Of a stretch of DNA of 64,000 nt, positions 46,093 through 54,616 are shown one piece after another (position 1 is the stretch's first letter; every line of letters starts with the position of its first letter). This DNA comes from Paracoccus fistulariae (lineage in GTDB: Bacteria; Pseudomonadota; Alphaproteobacteria; Rhodobacterales; Rhodobacteraceae), in NCBI RefSeq assembly GCF_028553785.1, contig NZ_CP067136.1, positions 3,408,501 through 3,472,500 on the forward strand. The letters run 5' to 3'. The translations under genes and the position numbers were made by a program. The notes beneath the pieces are model-generated. The model worked only from the letters and a program-made list of their open reading frames with translations, was not told the origin of the DNA and did not search any database.

Positions 46093-46869
46093 ATGGTAGA
46101 CTTTCCCCGACATCTTACTAAATATTTCAAATGGGAGGATAAAAAATATTTGAGTAACGGCTCGATACGATTTGGTAATACTGCTGAATATCGAGCTGCT
46201 GAAGACAGCATGAAGTTAGAGGCGCGTGGAGACAATAAGGAAGGTGTCCAGGAAAGATATAGTTTTCCTTGCCCAACTGAACCTTCTGAATTCCGCTCTC
46301 CGGATTACATAAATGCTCGAAATGCTTATTTTCGTGACGCCCCTTCGGGAGTCACTATGAGCAACAATTACCACACCTCATCGATCAATGCTTGGGTGTT
46401 TTGTGCGAGCATCGGTAACTATGATGAGAAACATCACAGAAGGATGATGGATGGCGACGAAAGCACGGGTTACAAGGGAAACCCTTCTCTCGATGGCTGG
46501 TGTGTTTTTGATACTCAAGCTCTTCTTACGGCGGTGTGGCAGGCGCTCCCTAGTCATGAAAAATTTTTCAGACACAATCCCTCTGCGCAAACAATATATT
46601 TCAGAGAGGTTGATTATTCTTGGGAGCCTAAGCCCTTCGCCAGCGCATTTGAGGAGGTTAGTGCTTTCTTTGCTCGCCCCCAGTTGCGTGACGATGAAGT
46701 GGTCAGGCAGCTAACTACGAAGAGACAGCATTTCTCAACCGAAAGAGAGTTCCGCATAATTGCTCGAATAGACGAGCGTTCCTCCCTGCCGGATCACGAA
46801 CCTGCTCTAGTTGTTGCGAGTTCTGATATATGCAGATCAATAATTGGTTTTGGTCGTGTAAAACAATGA
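46093..46869 (+). CDS. orphan accessory protein resembling DUF2971, possible defence-related gene
   Basis: A 258-residue protein in DNA much less GC-rich than its surroundings, with AT-rich codon use, suggesting horizontal transfer. The order recalls DUF2971: 'KYFKW...YLSNGSIRFGNTAEYRAAED' (residues 10-38), 'AWVFCASIG' (100-108), 'GWCVFDTQAL' (135-144), 'IYFREVDY' (168-175) and a C-terminal 'STEREFRII' (215-223). The similarity is by pattern only. DUF2971-like genes are frequent in phage-defence neighbourhoods, but their activity is not established to my knowledge. The gene lies next to the 3' end of a tRNA-Thr gene. Confidence 0.6.
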   Translation: MVDFPRHLTKYFKWEDKKYLSNGSIRFGNTAEYRAAEDSMKLEARGDNKEGVQERYSFPCPTEPSEFRSPDYINARNAYFRDAPSGVTMSNNYHTSSINAWVFCASIGNYDEKHHRRMMDGDESTGYKGNPSLDGWCVFDTQALLTAVWQALPSHEKFFRHNPSAQTIYFREVDYSWEPKPFASAFEEVSAFFARPQLRDDEVVRQLTTKRQHFSTEREFRIIARIDERSSLPDHEPALVVASSDICRSIIGFGRVKQ

Positions 46870-46981
46870 GCTTATTTCTCAGGCTGCTCCGCAGCACTTC
46901 TCGATTGCCCCGATGCACCGAAGAGCGGGACCACGGACCTTTGGCTGTGCAGCGCCTTATAAGCATCTACCAAAAAGGAAA

Positions 46982-47056
<75 letters not shown>

Positions 47057-47191
47057 GCCGGTGGAGGGGCGTTTAGACAAACATCGCGCGGCGCGCAAGG
47101 GGGTCTGCCAAATTTCACGCATTTCGCGGAAACAAGCCTCTCTTTTGCGGCATTGCTGGACTGTCGCGGCATCCGCGGCTAACAGGTTTGC

Positions 47192-47359
47192 ATGAACAAA
47201 CGATCCGATGACAGCAAGAAGCCGGAATCGCGCGAGGACAGGCTGCGCGCCGCGTTGCGCGCGAATCTGCAGCGTCGCAAGGCGCAGGCGCGTGCGCGGG
47301 CTGACAAGCCGGATCAGGATAATGGCGTGGGCAGCGACACAGGCGGAGACGACAGCTGA
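47192..47359 (+). CDS. small basic/acidic protein of unknown function, upstream of murA
   Basis: A 55-residue product beginning [20 protein letters not shown]. The middle ([20 protein letters not shown]) is a strongly basic amphipathic helix, and the end is acidic and Gly/Asp-rich. It overlaps murA by one base (TGATG), which supports real translation. Small genes of this type precede murA in related genomes, as far as I recall. No function is known. Confidence 0.6.
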   Translation: MNKRSDDSKKPESREDRLRAALRANLQRRKAQARARADKPDQDNGVGSDTGGDDS

Positions 47360-48630
47360 TGGATCAGATCATCGTGGAAGGGAATGGCCCCCTGCAGGGC
47401 GAAATTCCGATTGCCGGGGCGAAAAACGCCTGCCTGACGCTGATGCCTGCGACGCTGTTGACCGATCAGCCGCTAACGCTGACCAATGCGCCGCGCCTGT
47501 CGGATATCCGCACCATGACCGCGCTGCTGCAAAGCCTGGGGGCCGAGGTCGCCTCGTTGCAAGAGGGGCAGGTACTGTCCATGTCCAGCCATGCGCTGAC
47601 CAGCCAGCATGCGGATTACGAAATCGTGCGCAAGATGCGGGCCTCGATCCTGGTTCTGGGGCCGCTGCTGGCGCGTTTCGGACAGGCCGAGGTGTCGCTG
47701 CCCGGCGGCTGCGCTATTGGCGCGCGTCCGGTCGATCTGCATCTGCGCGCCTTCGAGGCCATGGGCGCCGATCTGGATCTGCGCGATGGCTATGTCCGCG
47801 CCACGGCGCCTGCCGGCGGTCTGCGGGGCGCGGTGGTCGATTTTCCGGTCGTGTCGGTCGGCGCTACCGAAAATGCGCTGATGGCCGCGGCGCTGGCCCG
47901 TGGCACAACGGTGCTGAACAATGCCGCGCGCGAGCCAGAGATCGTCGATCTGGCGCAATGCCTGCGTCGCATGGGCGCGCAGATCGAGGGCGAGGGGACC
48001 TCGACCATCACCATTCAGGGGGTCGATACGCTCAGCGGCGCGACCCATCCGGTCGTCACCGACCGGATCGAGCTGGGCACCTATATGCTGGCTCCGGCCA
48101 TGTGCGGCGGAGAGGTCGAGTGTCTGGGCGGCCGGATCGATCTGCTGGCGGCCTTTTGCGAAAAGCTGGATGAGGCCGGGATCACTGTCGAGGAAACCGC
48201 CCGTGGGTTGAAGGTCAGCCGCAGGAATGGCGGCGTGAAGGCGGTGAATGTCCGGACCGAGCCCTTCCCCGGCTTCCCCACCGATCTGCAGGCGCAATTC
48301 ATGGCGCTGATGTGCGTGGCCGAAGGCACCAGCGTTCTTGAGGAAACCATCTTCGAAAACCGCTTCATGCACGCGCCTGAACTGATCCGGATGGGCGCCC
48401 ATATCGACGTCCATGGGGGGCACGCGACGGTCACGGGCGTTGAAAAGCTGCGCGGGGCGCCGGTCATGGCGACCGATCTGCGCGCCTCGGTCAGCCTGAT
48501 TCTGGCCGGGATGGCCGCAGAGGGGCAGACCACCGTCAGCCGGGTCTATCATCTGGATCGCGGATATGAGCATGTTGTGCGCAAGCTGCGTGGCGTTGGT
48601 GCCCATATCGAACGTATCAAGGAGGAGTGA
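47359..48630 (+). CDS. murA: UDP-N-acetylglucosamine 1-carboxyvinyltransferase
   Basis: A 423-residue cytoplasmic enzyme that adds enolpyruvate from PEP to UDP-GlcNAc, the first committed peptidoglycan step. It begins [23 protein letters not shown] (PEP/UDP-GlcNAc binding Lys22). The substrate-closing loop is [16 protein letters not shown], with catalytic Cys, so fosfomycin sensitivity is expected. It ends with '[20 protein letters not shown]'. Confidence 0.97.
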   Translation: MDQIIVEGNGPLQGEIPIAGAKNACLTLMPATLLTDQPLTLTNAPRLSDIRTMTALLQSLGAEVASLQEGQVLSMSSHALTSQHADYEIVRKMRASILVLGPLLARFGQAEVSLPGGCAIGARPVDLHLRAFEAMGADLDLRDGYVRATAPAGGLRGAVVDFPVVSVGATENALMAAALARGTTVLNNAAREPEIVDLAQCLRRMGAQIEGEGTSTITIQGVDTLSGATHPVVTDRIELGTYMLAPAMCGGEVECLGGRIDLLAAFCEKLDEAGITVEETARGLKVSRRNGGVKAVNVRTEPFPGFPTDLQAQFMALMCVAEGTSVLEETIFENRFMHAPELIRMGAHIDVHGGHATVTGVEKLRGAPVMATDLRASVSLILAGMAAEGQTTVSRVYHLDRGYEHVVRKLRGVGAHIERIKEE

Positions 48631-48633
48631 AGA

Positions 48634-49110
48634 ATGGTCGAAGACGCCCGTTTCGCCGATGCCGATCCGCGCCCGCTGGCGCTGAAGGCCGAGGATCAGG
48701 ACGATCTTCGGGTGATCTCGGCCTTGTTGCAGGATGCGATCCTGCCCGCGTCAGAGATTTCCTATGATGCGCGGGCGCGGCGTCTGGCGCTGCTGATCAA
48801 CCGCTTTCGCTGGGAAGACGCGGATATGGCGCGGGCCGAGGGGCGGCCGTTCGAACGCGTGCAATCCGTGCTGGTGATCGGCGATGTGATGAAGCTGGTC
48901 AGCGACGGCGTCGATCGCGATGCCGATACCGTGCTGGAACTGCTGGCGATCAACTGGCAGCCCGGGCAGGATGGCACCGGCCGCCTGTCGCTGGAATTCG
49001 CAGGTGACGGGACGCTGGCGGCTGATGTCGAATGCATCAATCTGGACCTGCGCGACGTGACGCGGCCTTATCTGGCGGTGTCGGGCAAGGCGCCTTCGCA
49101 TCCTGAATAA
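48634..49110 (+). CDS. DUF2948 family protein
   Basis: A 158-residue conserved protein of unknown function. Characteristic parts are 'ALKAEDQDDLRVISALLQDAILPASEISYDARARRLALLINRFRWED' in the first 70 residues and 'ECINLDLRDVTRPYLAVSGKAPSHPE' at the end. It is in the murA-hisD core block, 3 bp after murA, so it is probably co-transcribed. Confidence 0.85.
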   Translation: MVEDARFADADPRPLALKAEDQDDLRVISALLQDAILPASEISYDARARRLALLINRFRWEDADMARAEGRPFERVQSVLVIGDVMKLVSDGVDRDADTVLELLAINWQPGQDGTGRLSLEFAGDGTLAADVECINLDLRDVTRPYLAVSGKAPSHPE

Positions 49111-49113
49111 CCC

Positions 49114-49611
49114 ATGCTGGTCTGGCCGCTGGGACCGGATCGTGCGGCGGAATGGCGCGATATCCGGCTGACGGCCCTGCGTGATGCGCCCGACGCCTTT
49201 GATGCGACACTGGCCGACTGGCAGCATCGCCCCTTGGCCGATTTTGCGCAGCGGCTGGCCGACGTGCCGACATTTGCGGCAGGTGACAGGGTTGGCGCTC
49301 CGCTGGCCGTCGCATCATGGCTGGCCGGGCTGGATCCGCAGCATCCCCGGCGTGGCTGGCTGCTGGCCGTCTTTGCCCACCCGCAGGCGCGGGGCCGGGG
49401 CTATGCCGACGCGGCAATCCGCGCGGCCATGGCGGATGCATCGCGGTCGGGGGCAGACTCGATGGGCCTGAATGTCCGGGCGACGAACATCCCGGCGCAG
49501 CGCCTCTATCACCGGCTGGGCTTTCGCGCGGTTCAGGGGCTGCGGGTGACGAATGCGCATGGCCTGCCAGAGATCCAGATGATCCTGTCGCCGCTTTTGC
49601 CGCCGCAATGA
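49114..49611 (+). CDS. GNAT family N-acetyltransferase
   Basis: A 165-residue acetyltransferase. 'WRDIRLTALRDAPDAFDATLAD' opens the domain, and 'WLLAVFAHPQARGRGYADAAIRAAM' holds the acetyl-CoA loop (ARGRGYAD); 'GLNVRATNIPAQRLYHRLGFR' completes it. The target is unknown. It lies 3 bp after DUF2948 in the same direction. Confidence 0.85.
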   Translation: MLVWPLGPDRAAEWRDIRLTALRDAPDAFDATLADWQHRPLADFAQRLADVPTFAAGDRVGAPLAVASWLAGLDPQHPRRGWLLAVFAHPQARGRGYADAAIRAAMADASRSGADSMGLNVRATNIPAQRLYHRLGFRAVQGLRVTNAHGLPEIQMILSPLLPPQ

Positions 49612-49692
49612 CCGCATCGCCTTGAGGCTGCCCGGCGCAGTCGCTAACAAGGCGTGACGCAGCCGTGACCGCTGCCATCTGCGAGGAAGATC

Positions 49693-51003
49693 ATGCCCGT
49701 CAAGCTGAATAGCCGCGATGCCGATTTCGAAACCCGCTTTGTCGAGATGCTGTCGGCCAAGCGCGAGGATTCCGCCGATGTGAACGATGTGGTGGCCGGG
49801 ATCATCGCGGATGTGCGGGCGCGTGGCGATGACGCGCTGTGCGAGTTGACGGCGAAATTCGACGGCATGGACCTCTCGGCCGATCAGATGCGCTTCAGCC
49901 CCGAGGAAATCGAGGCCGAGATTGCCAAGGTCGGGGCCGAGGATCGCGCGGCACTGGCGCTGGCGGCGGAACGGATCCGCGCCTATCACGCCCGCCAGAT
50001 GCCCGAGGATGTCAGCTGGACGGATCCCGACGGGGCGACGCTGGGCTGGCGCTGGTCGGCCGTGTCGGCGGCCGGGCTTTACGTGCCGGGCGGGCAGGCG
50101 GCCTATCCCTCCAGCGTGCTGATGAATGCGATCCCCGCGCGCGTGGCGGGCGTGGATCGTCTGGTGATCTGCGTGCCAACGCCCAACGGCGTCGTCAATC
50201 CGCTGGTCCTGCTGGCCGCGCAGCTTGCCGGGGTCGAGGAAATTTACCGGATCGGCGGTGCGCAGGCGATTGCGGCCATGGCCTATGGCACCGACACGAT
50301 CAGGCCGGTGGACAAGATCACCGGTCCCGGAAATGCCTATGTCGCCGCCGCCAAGCGACAGGTCTTTGGTCGCGTCGGCATCGACATGATTGCGGGCCCG
50401 TCCGAGGTGCTGGTGATTGCGGAAGGCGATCAGAACCCCGATTGGCTAGCCTGGGATCTGCTGGCACAGGCGGAGCATGATGCGGATGCGCAATCCATCC
50501 TGATCACCACCGACGAAGCGCTGGCCGATGCCGTGGCGGGGGCGGTGGATCGCATTCTGCCGGGCCTGCCGCGCGCCAAGATCGCCGGGGCAAGCTGGCG
50601 CGATTACGGCACGATCATCATTACCCGCGATCTGGAAGAGGCCGCCAACCTGTCGAACCGCGTGGCCCCCGAACATCTGGAGCTTTGCGTCGAGGACCCG
50701 CAGGCACTGGCCCCGCTGTGCCGCCACGCAGGGGCGATCTTCCTTGGCGCCTTCACGCCAGAAGCCGTGGGCGATTATGTCAGCGGACCGAACCATGTCT
50801 TGCCCACCGCCCGCTCGGCCCGGTTTTCGTCGGGCCTGTCGGTGCTGGATTTCATGAAGCGCACTACCATGGCGCAGCTGACCCCCGGCGCGCTGGCCGC
50901 CATCGGGCCTGCGGCGGAACGTCTGGCCCGTGCAGAAGGGTTGCAGGCGCATGGCGCCTCGGTCGCCGCGCGGCTGGCGGTGCTGAACGAAGAGGTCGGC
51001 TAG
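49693..51003 (+). CDS. hisD: histidinol dehydrogenase
   Basis: A 436-residue zinc enzyme that oxidises L-histidinol to L-histidine with two NAD+, the last steps of histidine synthesis. It has 'IDMIAGPSEVLVIA' near residues 230-243, 'AQAEHDADAQSILIT' (signature with His), the 'VAPEHLEL' zinc-binding segment, and catalytic Glu-His within it. Its C-terminal part ends before the SemiSWEET gene at 51005. Confidence 0.96.
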   Translation: MPVKLNSRDADFETRFVEMLSAKREDSADVNDVVAGIIADVRARGDDALCELTAKFDGMDLSADQMRFSPEEIEAEIAKVGAEDRAALALAAERIRAYHARQMPEDVSWTDPDGATLGWRWSAVSAAGLYVPGGQAAYPSSVLMNAIPARVAGVDRLVICVPTPNGVVNPLVLLAAQLAGVEEIYRIGGAQAIAAMAYGTDTIRPVDKITGPGNAYVAAAKRQVFGRVGIDMIAGPSEVLVIAEGDQNPDWLAWDLLAQAEHDADAQSILITTDEALADAVAGAVDRILPGLPRAKIAGASWRDYGTIIITRDLEEAANLSNRVAPEHLELCVEDPQALAPLCRHAGAIFLGAFTPEAVGDYVSGPNHVLPTARSARFSSGLSVLDFMKRTTMAQLTPGALAAIGPAAERLARAEGLQAHGASVAARLAVLNEEVG

Positions 51004-51004
51004 G

Positions 51005-51265
51005 ATGGAACCCACGACCCTGATCGGGTTTCTGGCGGCGATCCTGGGCACGATCTGCTGGGTGCCGCAACTCGTCAAGGCCTTGCGCAGCCGTCAGGTC
51101 GAGGATCTGCCGATGGGCACCAATCTGTTGCTGCTGTCCACGATCACATTATGGTTGATTTACGGCATCCTGCTGAAGGAATGGCCGCTTATTCTTGCAA
51201 ATCTCTTTTCAATTTGCTGCGTTGGCACGATCGTTTGGGCAAAAATCATATGGGGCAAAAGATGA
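51005..51265 (+). CDS. SemiSWEET family sugar transporter
   Basis: An 86-residue three-helix membrane protein that dimerises to transport sugars. It has the PQ motif (CWVPQLVKALRSRQVEDLPMG) and helices near 6-22, 42-58 and 65-80. The start is 1 bp after hisD. Its 3' half is AT-richer than the neighbours. It overlaps the UPF0262 gene by 4 bp. Confidence 0.87.
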   Translation: MEPTTLIGFLAAILGTICWVPQLVKALRSRQVEDLPMGTNLLLLSTITLWLIYGILLKEWPLILANLFSICCVGTIVWAKIIWGKR

Positions 51266-51741
51266 GTCGTATCAGCCGGATCAATATCGACGATTCCGCC
51301 GTCGCCCCCGTAACCCCGGAGATGGAGCAAGAGCGTCGCGTCGCGGTGTTCGACCTGATCGAGGATAACAGCTTTTCCGTTCCCGGTCGCGACGATCAGC
51401 CGGTGCCACCCGGCCCCTATGCGCTGGATCTGGCGATCCGCGAAGGGCGGCTGGTCTGTGACGTGCAGACGGAAAACGGCGCGAAGGTGGTAGAATTCCA
51501 CCTGTCGCTTGGGCCCTTCCGTCAGGTGGTCAAGGATTACTTCCAGATCTGCGAAAGCTATTTCGATGCGGTGAAACGCCTGCCGCCCGCCCAGATCGAG
51601 GCGATCGACATGGCCCGGCGCGGCATTCACAACGAAGGCGCGCGCACCTTGCAGGAAAGGCTGGAGGGCAAGGCCGAACTGGACATCGACACGGCGCGGC
51701 GCCTTTTTACCCTGATCTGTGCCTTGATTCCGCAGGCGTGA
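51262..51741 (+). CDS. UPF0262 family protein
   Basis: A 159-residue conserved alphaproteobacterial protein of unknown function. It opens MSRISRINIDDSAVAP and has 'EQERRVAVFDLIEDNSF' and 'YFQICESYFDAVKRLPPAQIEAIDMARRGIHNEGA', the family signature. ATG 51262 overlaps the SemiSWEET stop (ATGA); the upstream open frame is shadow coding. It is in the conserved hisD block. Confidence 0.9.
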   Translation: MSRISRINIDDSAVAPVTPEMEQERRVAVFDLIEDNSFSVPGRDDQPVPPGPYALDLAIREGRLVCDVQTENGAKVVEFHLSLGPFRQVVKDYFQICESYFDAVKRLPPAQIEAIDMARRGIHNEGARTLQERLEGKAELDIDTARRLFTLICALIPQA

Positions 51742-51745
51742 CATC

Positions 51746-52213
51746 ATGGAGCAGGGCAAATTTCCTCACTCGGTTCTGTTCTGCTGCGACCATAACGCCA
51801 TCCGCTCTCCTATGGCCGAGGGCATGATGAAGAAATTCTACGGCCATACCGCCTATGTTCAATCCGCAGGCGTGCATAACGACATGGAGGTGGACGGCTT
51901 CGCCATCTCGGTCTGCGATGAGATCGGCATCAGGATCGCCAATCACCGCAGCCGCAGCTTTGACGAGATGCAGGATTGGGGCGATGATCTGGGCGGTTTC
52001 GACCTGATCGTCGCGCTGTCACCGGCCAGTCAGCGTCTGGCGCTGGAAATGACGCGGGTCTTTCATCTGGATGTCGAATACTGGCCGATCATGGACCCAG
52101 CAGGTCTGGCCGAGGGACGAGAGGCGAAGCTGGCCGCCTATCGCCAGACGCGGGATCAGATCAGGACCAAGATGATCAGCCGCTTTGGCGATCCGACGGT
52201 CCCGCAGGATTGA
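51746..52213 (+). CDS. low-molecular-weight phosphatase family protein
   Basis: A 155-residue phosphatase-fold protein. The P-loop is CDHNAIRSPMAEG (CxxxxxR followed by S/T), and the general acid Asp lies in 'MDPAGLAEG'. Relatives act as protein-tyrosine phosphatases or arsenate reductases; the extra Cys just before the P-loop does not decide which. It lies 4 bp after UPF0262. Confidence 0.85.
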   Translation: MEQGKFPHSVLFCCDHNAIRSPMAEGMMKKFYGHTAYVQSAGVHNDMEVDGFAISVCDEIGIRIANHRSRSFDEMQDWGDDLGGFDLIVALSPASQRLALEMTRVFHLDVEYWPIMDPAGLAEGREAKLAAYRQTRDQIRTKMISRFGDPTVPQD

Positions 52214-52220
52214 TCCCGCA

Positions 52221-53120
52221 TTAATCCCGCCGCCGCGCCTGCCGGTTCTCTTCGGTCAGCAGCCACAGCGACGCACCGATGATCAGCGCCGATCCCAGCC
52301 ACATCGACCCGGGCGGCACGAAGCCGAAGGCCAGCACCCCAAGCCCGACATTGAACGGCAGCTTGACGTGATCGAAGGGCTGCAGGAAGGCCGCATCGGC
52401 GATGGAATAGGCCCGCGCCAGCGCATATTGTGCCAAAGCGGTCAGAAGACCGGCGACCAGCAGCGCCAGCGCCGCGGTCGGGCCGCTTACCGCAAATCCG
52501 CCCGCGCCCGGCGCCATCGCCAACAGCGCATTCAGCGGCGTCATCAGCGCCAGCAGGTACAGGGTCAGCGTCTCGGGGCTTTCGGTGGCGGTCATGCGCT
52601 TGGTCATCAGCGAGGCCGCCGCCCACAGCGCCGCAGCGCCGACAGGGGCCATGACCCAGGGCGTAAACGCATCCGACCACGGCGCCAGGATGATCGTGCC
52701 GCCGATAAAGCCCAGCACGACGGCCAGCCAGCGTTGCGCCGTCACCTGTTCGCGCAGCAGCAGCGCCGCCCCGATGGTCACGAAAAAGGGCGACAGCATG
52801 ATCAGCGAAATCGCCTGCCAGATCGGCACATGGGCCAGGCCAAAGGTCCAAAGCTGCACCCCGCCCACGCCAAAGCCCACACGCAGGATATGGGCGGGCA
52901 GGTGCCGCGTCTTGAAGGCCGACAGCCCGACCCCCTGCCAGGGCAGCAGCGCGATCAGCGCGACGCCATATTGCCAGAAGGTCGCCGTCGGGGCCGCGAC
53001 GCCCAGCTTCATCGTCGCGAATTGCAGCATCGTATTGACGCAGGCAAACATGGCGCCCGCGCCGATCATCAGCAGCGCGCCCTGCGTTGCGGGACTGAAC
53101 CTGGTGGGGGCAGAGGTCAT
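52221..53120 (-). CDS. DMT family transporter (EamA domain)
   Basis: A 299-residue inner-membrane protein with ten predicted helices in two EamA halves (for example GALLMIGAGAMFACVNT, then QRWLAVVLGFIGGTIIL). Such proteins export metabolites such as amino acids. The substrate is unknown. ATG 53120 is favoured by AGGAG 9 nt upstream; an ATG at 53138 is less likely. It is convergent with the phosphatase gene. Confidence 0.87.
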   Translation of the reverse strand: MTSAPTRFSPATQGALLMIGAGAMFACVNTMLQFATMKLGVAAPTATFWQYGVALIALLPWQGVGLSAFKTRHLPAHILRVGFGVGGVQLWTFGLAHVPIWQAISLIMLSPFFVTIGAALLLREQVTAQRWLAVVLGFIGGTIILAPWSDAFTPWVMAPVGAAALWAAASLMTKRMTATESPETLTLYLLALMTPLNALLAMAPGAGGFAVSGPTAALALLVAGLLTALAQYALARAYSIADAAFLQPFDHVKLPFNVGLGVLAFGFVPPGSMWLGSALIIGASLWLLTEENRQARRRD

Positions 53121-53300
53121 TGGCGCGGCTCCTGTCATGCCTGCTGGTGTCGTTGCGGACAGACAGGAACGGCGCGCCTGCGCCGGAACCGCTTAGATGC
53201 TGCCGGTCGCCCGGTGACGCCGACGAACACCCCGCCCTGATATCGCGGCCCGAAAGCCGTCCGTGTCAGATAAGGCGGGGTGGGGGTGCTGGCAAGACAT

Positions 53301-53534
53301 TCAGCGACGGCGGCGCCAGTTCATGGGCACATCCCAGACCGGGCGCGCAAGCTCGGCCTCGACATCATCGCGGGTCAGGCCGACATCGCGAAGCTGATCG
53401 TCGGTCAGACGCGACAGATCGATACGGCTTTTATGCATGTCGAACATGGTCAGGATACGCTCTAACCAGTTGGGGCGCGGGACGATGCCCTGGCCGGTGA
53501 CGACGCGCAGCATGGCTTCTGATCTCTGGGTCAT
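53301..53534 (-). CDS. DUF1127 domain protein
   Basis: A 77-residue basic protein. The YjiS-like domain is at the end of the middle: 'RIDLSRLTDDQLRDVGLTRDDVEAE', preceded by WLERILTMFDMHKSR. Small DUF1127 proteins are often stress-induced and in some alphaproteobacteria affect RNA turnover or phosphate metabolism. It is divergent from the LysR gene. Confidence 0.85.
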   Translation of the reverse strand: MTQRSEAMLRVVTGQGIVPRPNWLERILTMFDMHKSRIDLSRLTDDQLRDVGLTRDDVEAELARPVWDVPMNWRRRR

Positions 53535-53556
53535 TGATCTGCTCCGTTTATGTATC

Positions 53557-53575
53557 GCATCAATATTATAGATGC
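53557..53575. promoter_or_regulatory. inverted repeat between the DUF1127 and LysR genes
   Basis: GCATC (53557-53561) and GATGC (53571-53575) flank a 9-bp AT-only centre, in the AT-rich space between two divergent genes. It resembles a LysR-type dyad; not tested. Confidence 0.35.
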
Positions 53576-53671
53576 TTATTCCCTATTCGATTTCCGTGAT
53601 TGATCTATACGCGCGGCGGATGTATTTTAAAAATGAATGGTTTTGATTGAAGTCATAAGGATTCTTGAACG

Positions 53672-54538
53672 ATGCGAAATCTGGATATCGGCACGCTGCG
53701 CTCGCTTCAGGCGGTGGCGGAATATGGTGCGGTCACCCGCGCGGCCGAGGCGCTGAACATGACGCAAAGCGCCCTCTCCATGCAGATGAAACGGCTTGAG
53801 ACACTGTTCGATCATCCGGTGCTGGAAAAGCAGGGGCGCGGTGTCATGCTGACGGTTTTTGCGCATGAGCTGCTGAACGAAAGCCGCAAGCTGGTAGCGC
53901 AGAATGACGCCATCATGGCGCGGTTCACGGGGCAGCGCCCGGCAGGTCGCCTGCGTCTGGGCCTGACGACGGACTGGATGTTTGTCCATGTGCCCAAGGC
54001 CGTGCGCGATTTCCGCGAAGCCAATCCGAATATCGAGGTGGTGATCAGCGACGGGCGCAGCAACCATTTGCGGCAATTGTTCCGCCAGAACGATCTGGAC
54101 ATGATCATGACCACCGAATTTGACTGTCCCACAGGGGCGCAGCATCTGATGAAGGCGGATCTGGCCTGGTTCGGGGCGATTGGCGGCGATGCCTGGACGA
54201 AACGTCCTCTGCCGCTGGCGAATTCGCCGTCCTGCGCCTATTTCCCCCGCGGCATCGCCGCGCTGGAGGCGGCTGGCATCGAATGGGAACACACGCTTGG
54301 CGTCGGCGATTGCGAGGCCAATCAGGTGCTGACCGCTGCCGATCTGGGGGTCAATATCTATCCGCGTGCCTTGCCGCAGCCGGGGCTGGAGGTGATCGAT
54401 CACGGCGGCGCGCTGCCGCCGCTGCCGCCGACCTGGCTGAACGTCTATATCACCGATGGCCCCGCACAGGCCGGTGCGGCAGAATTCGCAGGCTTCCTGC
54501 GCCGCGCGGTGTCCGAGGTCACCTCTGCCGCTGCCTGA
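53672..54538 (+). CDS. LysR family transcriptional regulator
   Basis: A 288-residue regulator. The N-terminal helix-turn-helix is 'LDIGTLRSLQAVAEYGAVTRAAEALNMTQSALSMQMKRLE', and the effector domain is about 90-285. The target is unknown; the adjacent methyltransferase gene and the divergent DUF1127 gene are the nearest candidates. Confidence 0.92.
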   Translation: MRNLDIGTLRSLQAVAEYGAVTRAAEALNMTQSALSMQMKRLETLFDHPVLEKQGRGVMLTVFAHELLNESRKLVAQNDAIMARFTGQRPAGRLRLGLTTDWMFVHVPKAVRDFREANPNIEVVISDGRSNHLRQLFRQNDLDMIMTTEFDCPTGAQHLMKADLAWFGAIGGDAWTKRPLPLANSPSCAYFPRGIAALEAAGIEWEHTLGVGDCEANQVLTAADLGVNIYPRALPQPGLEVIDHGGALPPLPPTWLNVYITDGPAQAGAAEFAGFLRRAVSEVTSAAA

Positions 54539-54616
54539 TGGGGGGCGGGGATGGTAAAACTGCCTTCCTTATTCATTCTGAACCGTTCATTTATATGCGA
54601 CTTGAAAGGACCCTGA

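Noticed and set aside
45818-46099. 93-codon frame in the accessory patch
   Set aside because: It has no ribosome site and unusual composition, and it overlaps a more protein-like frame.
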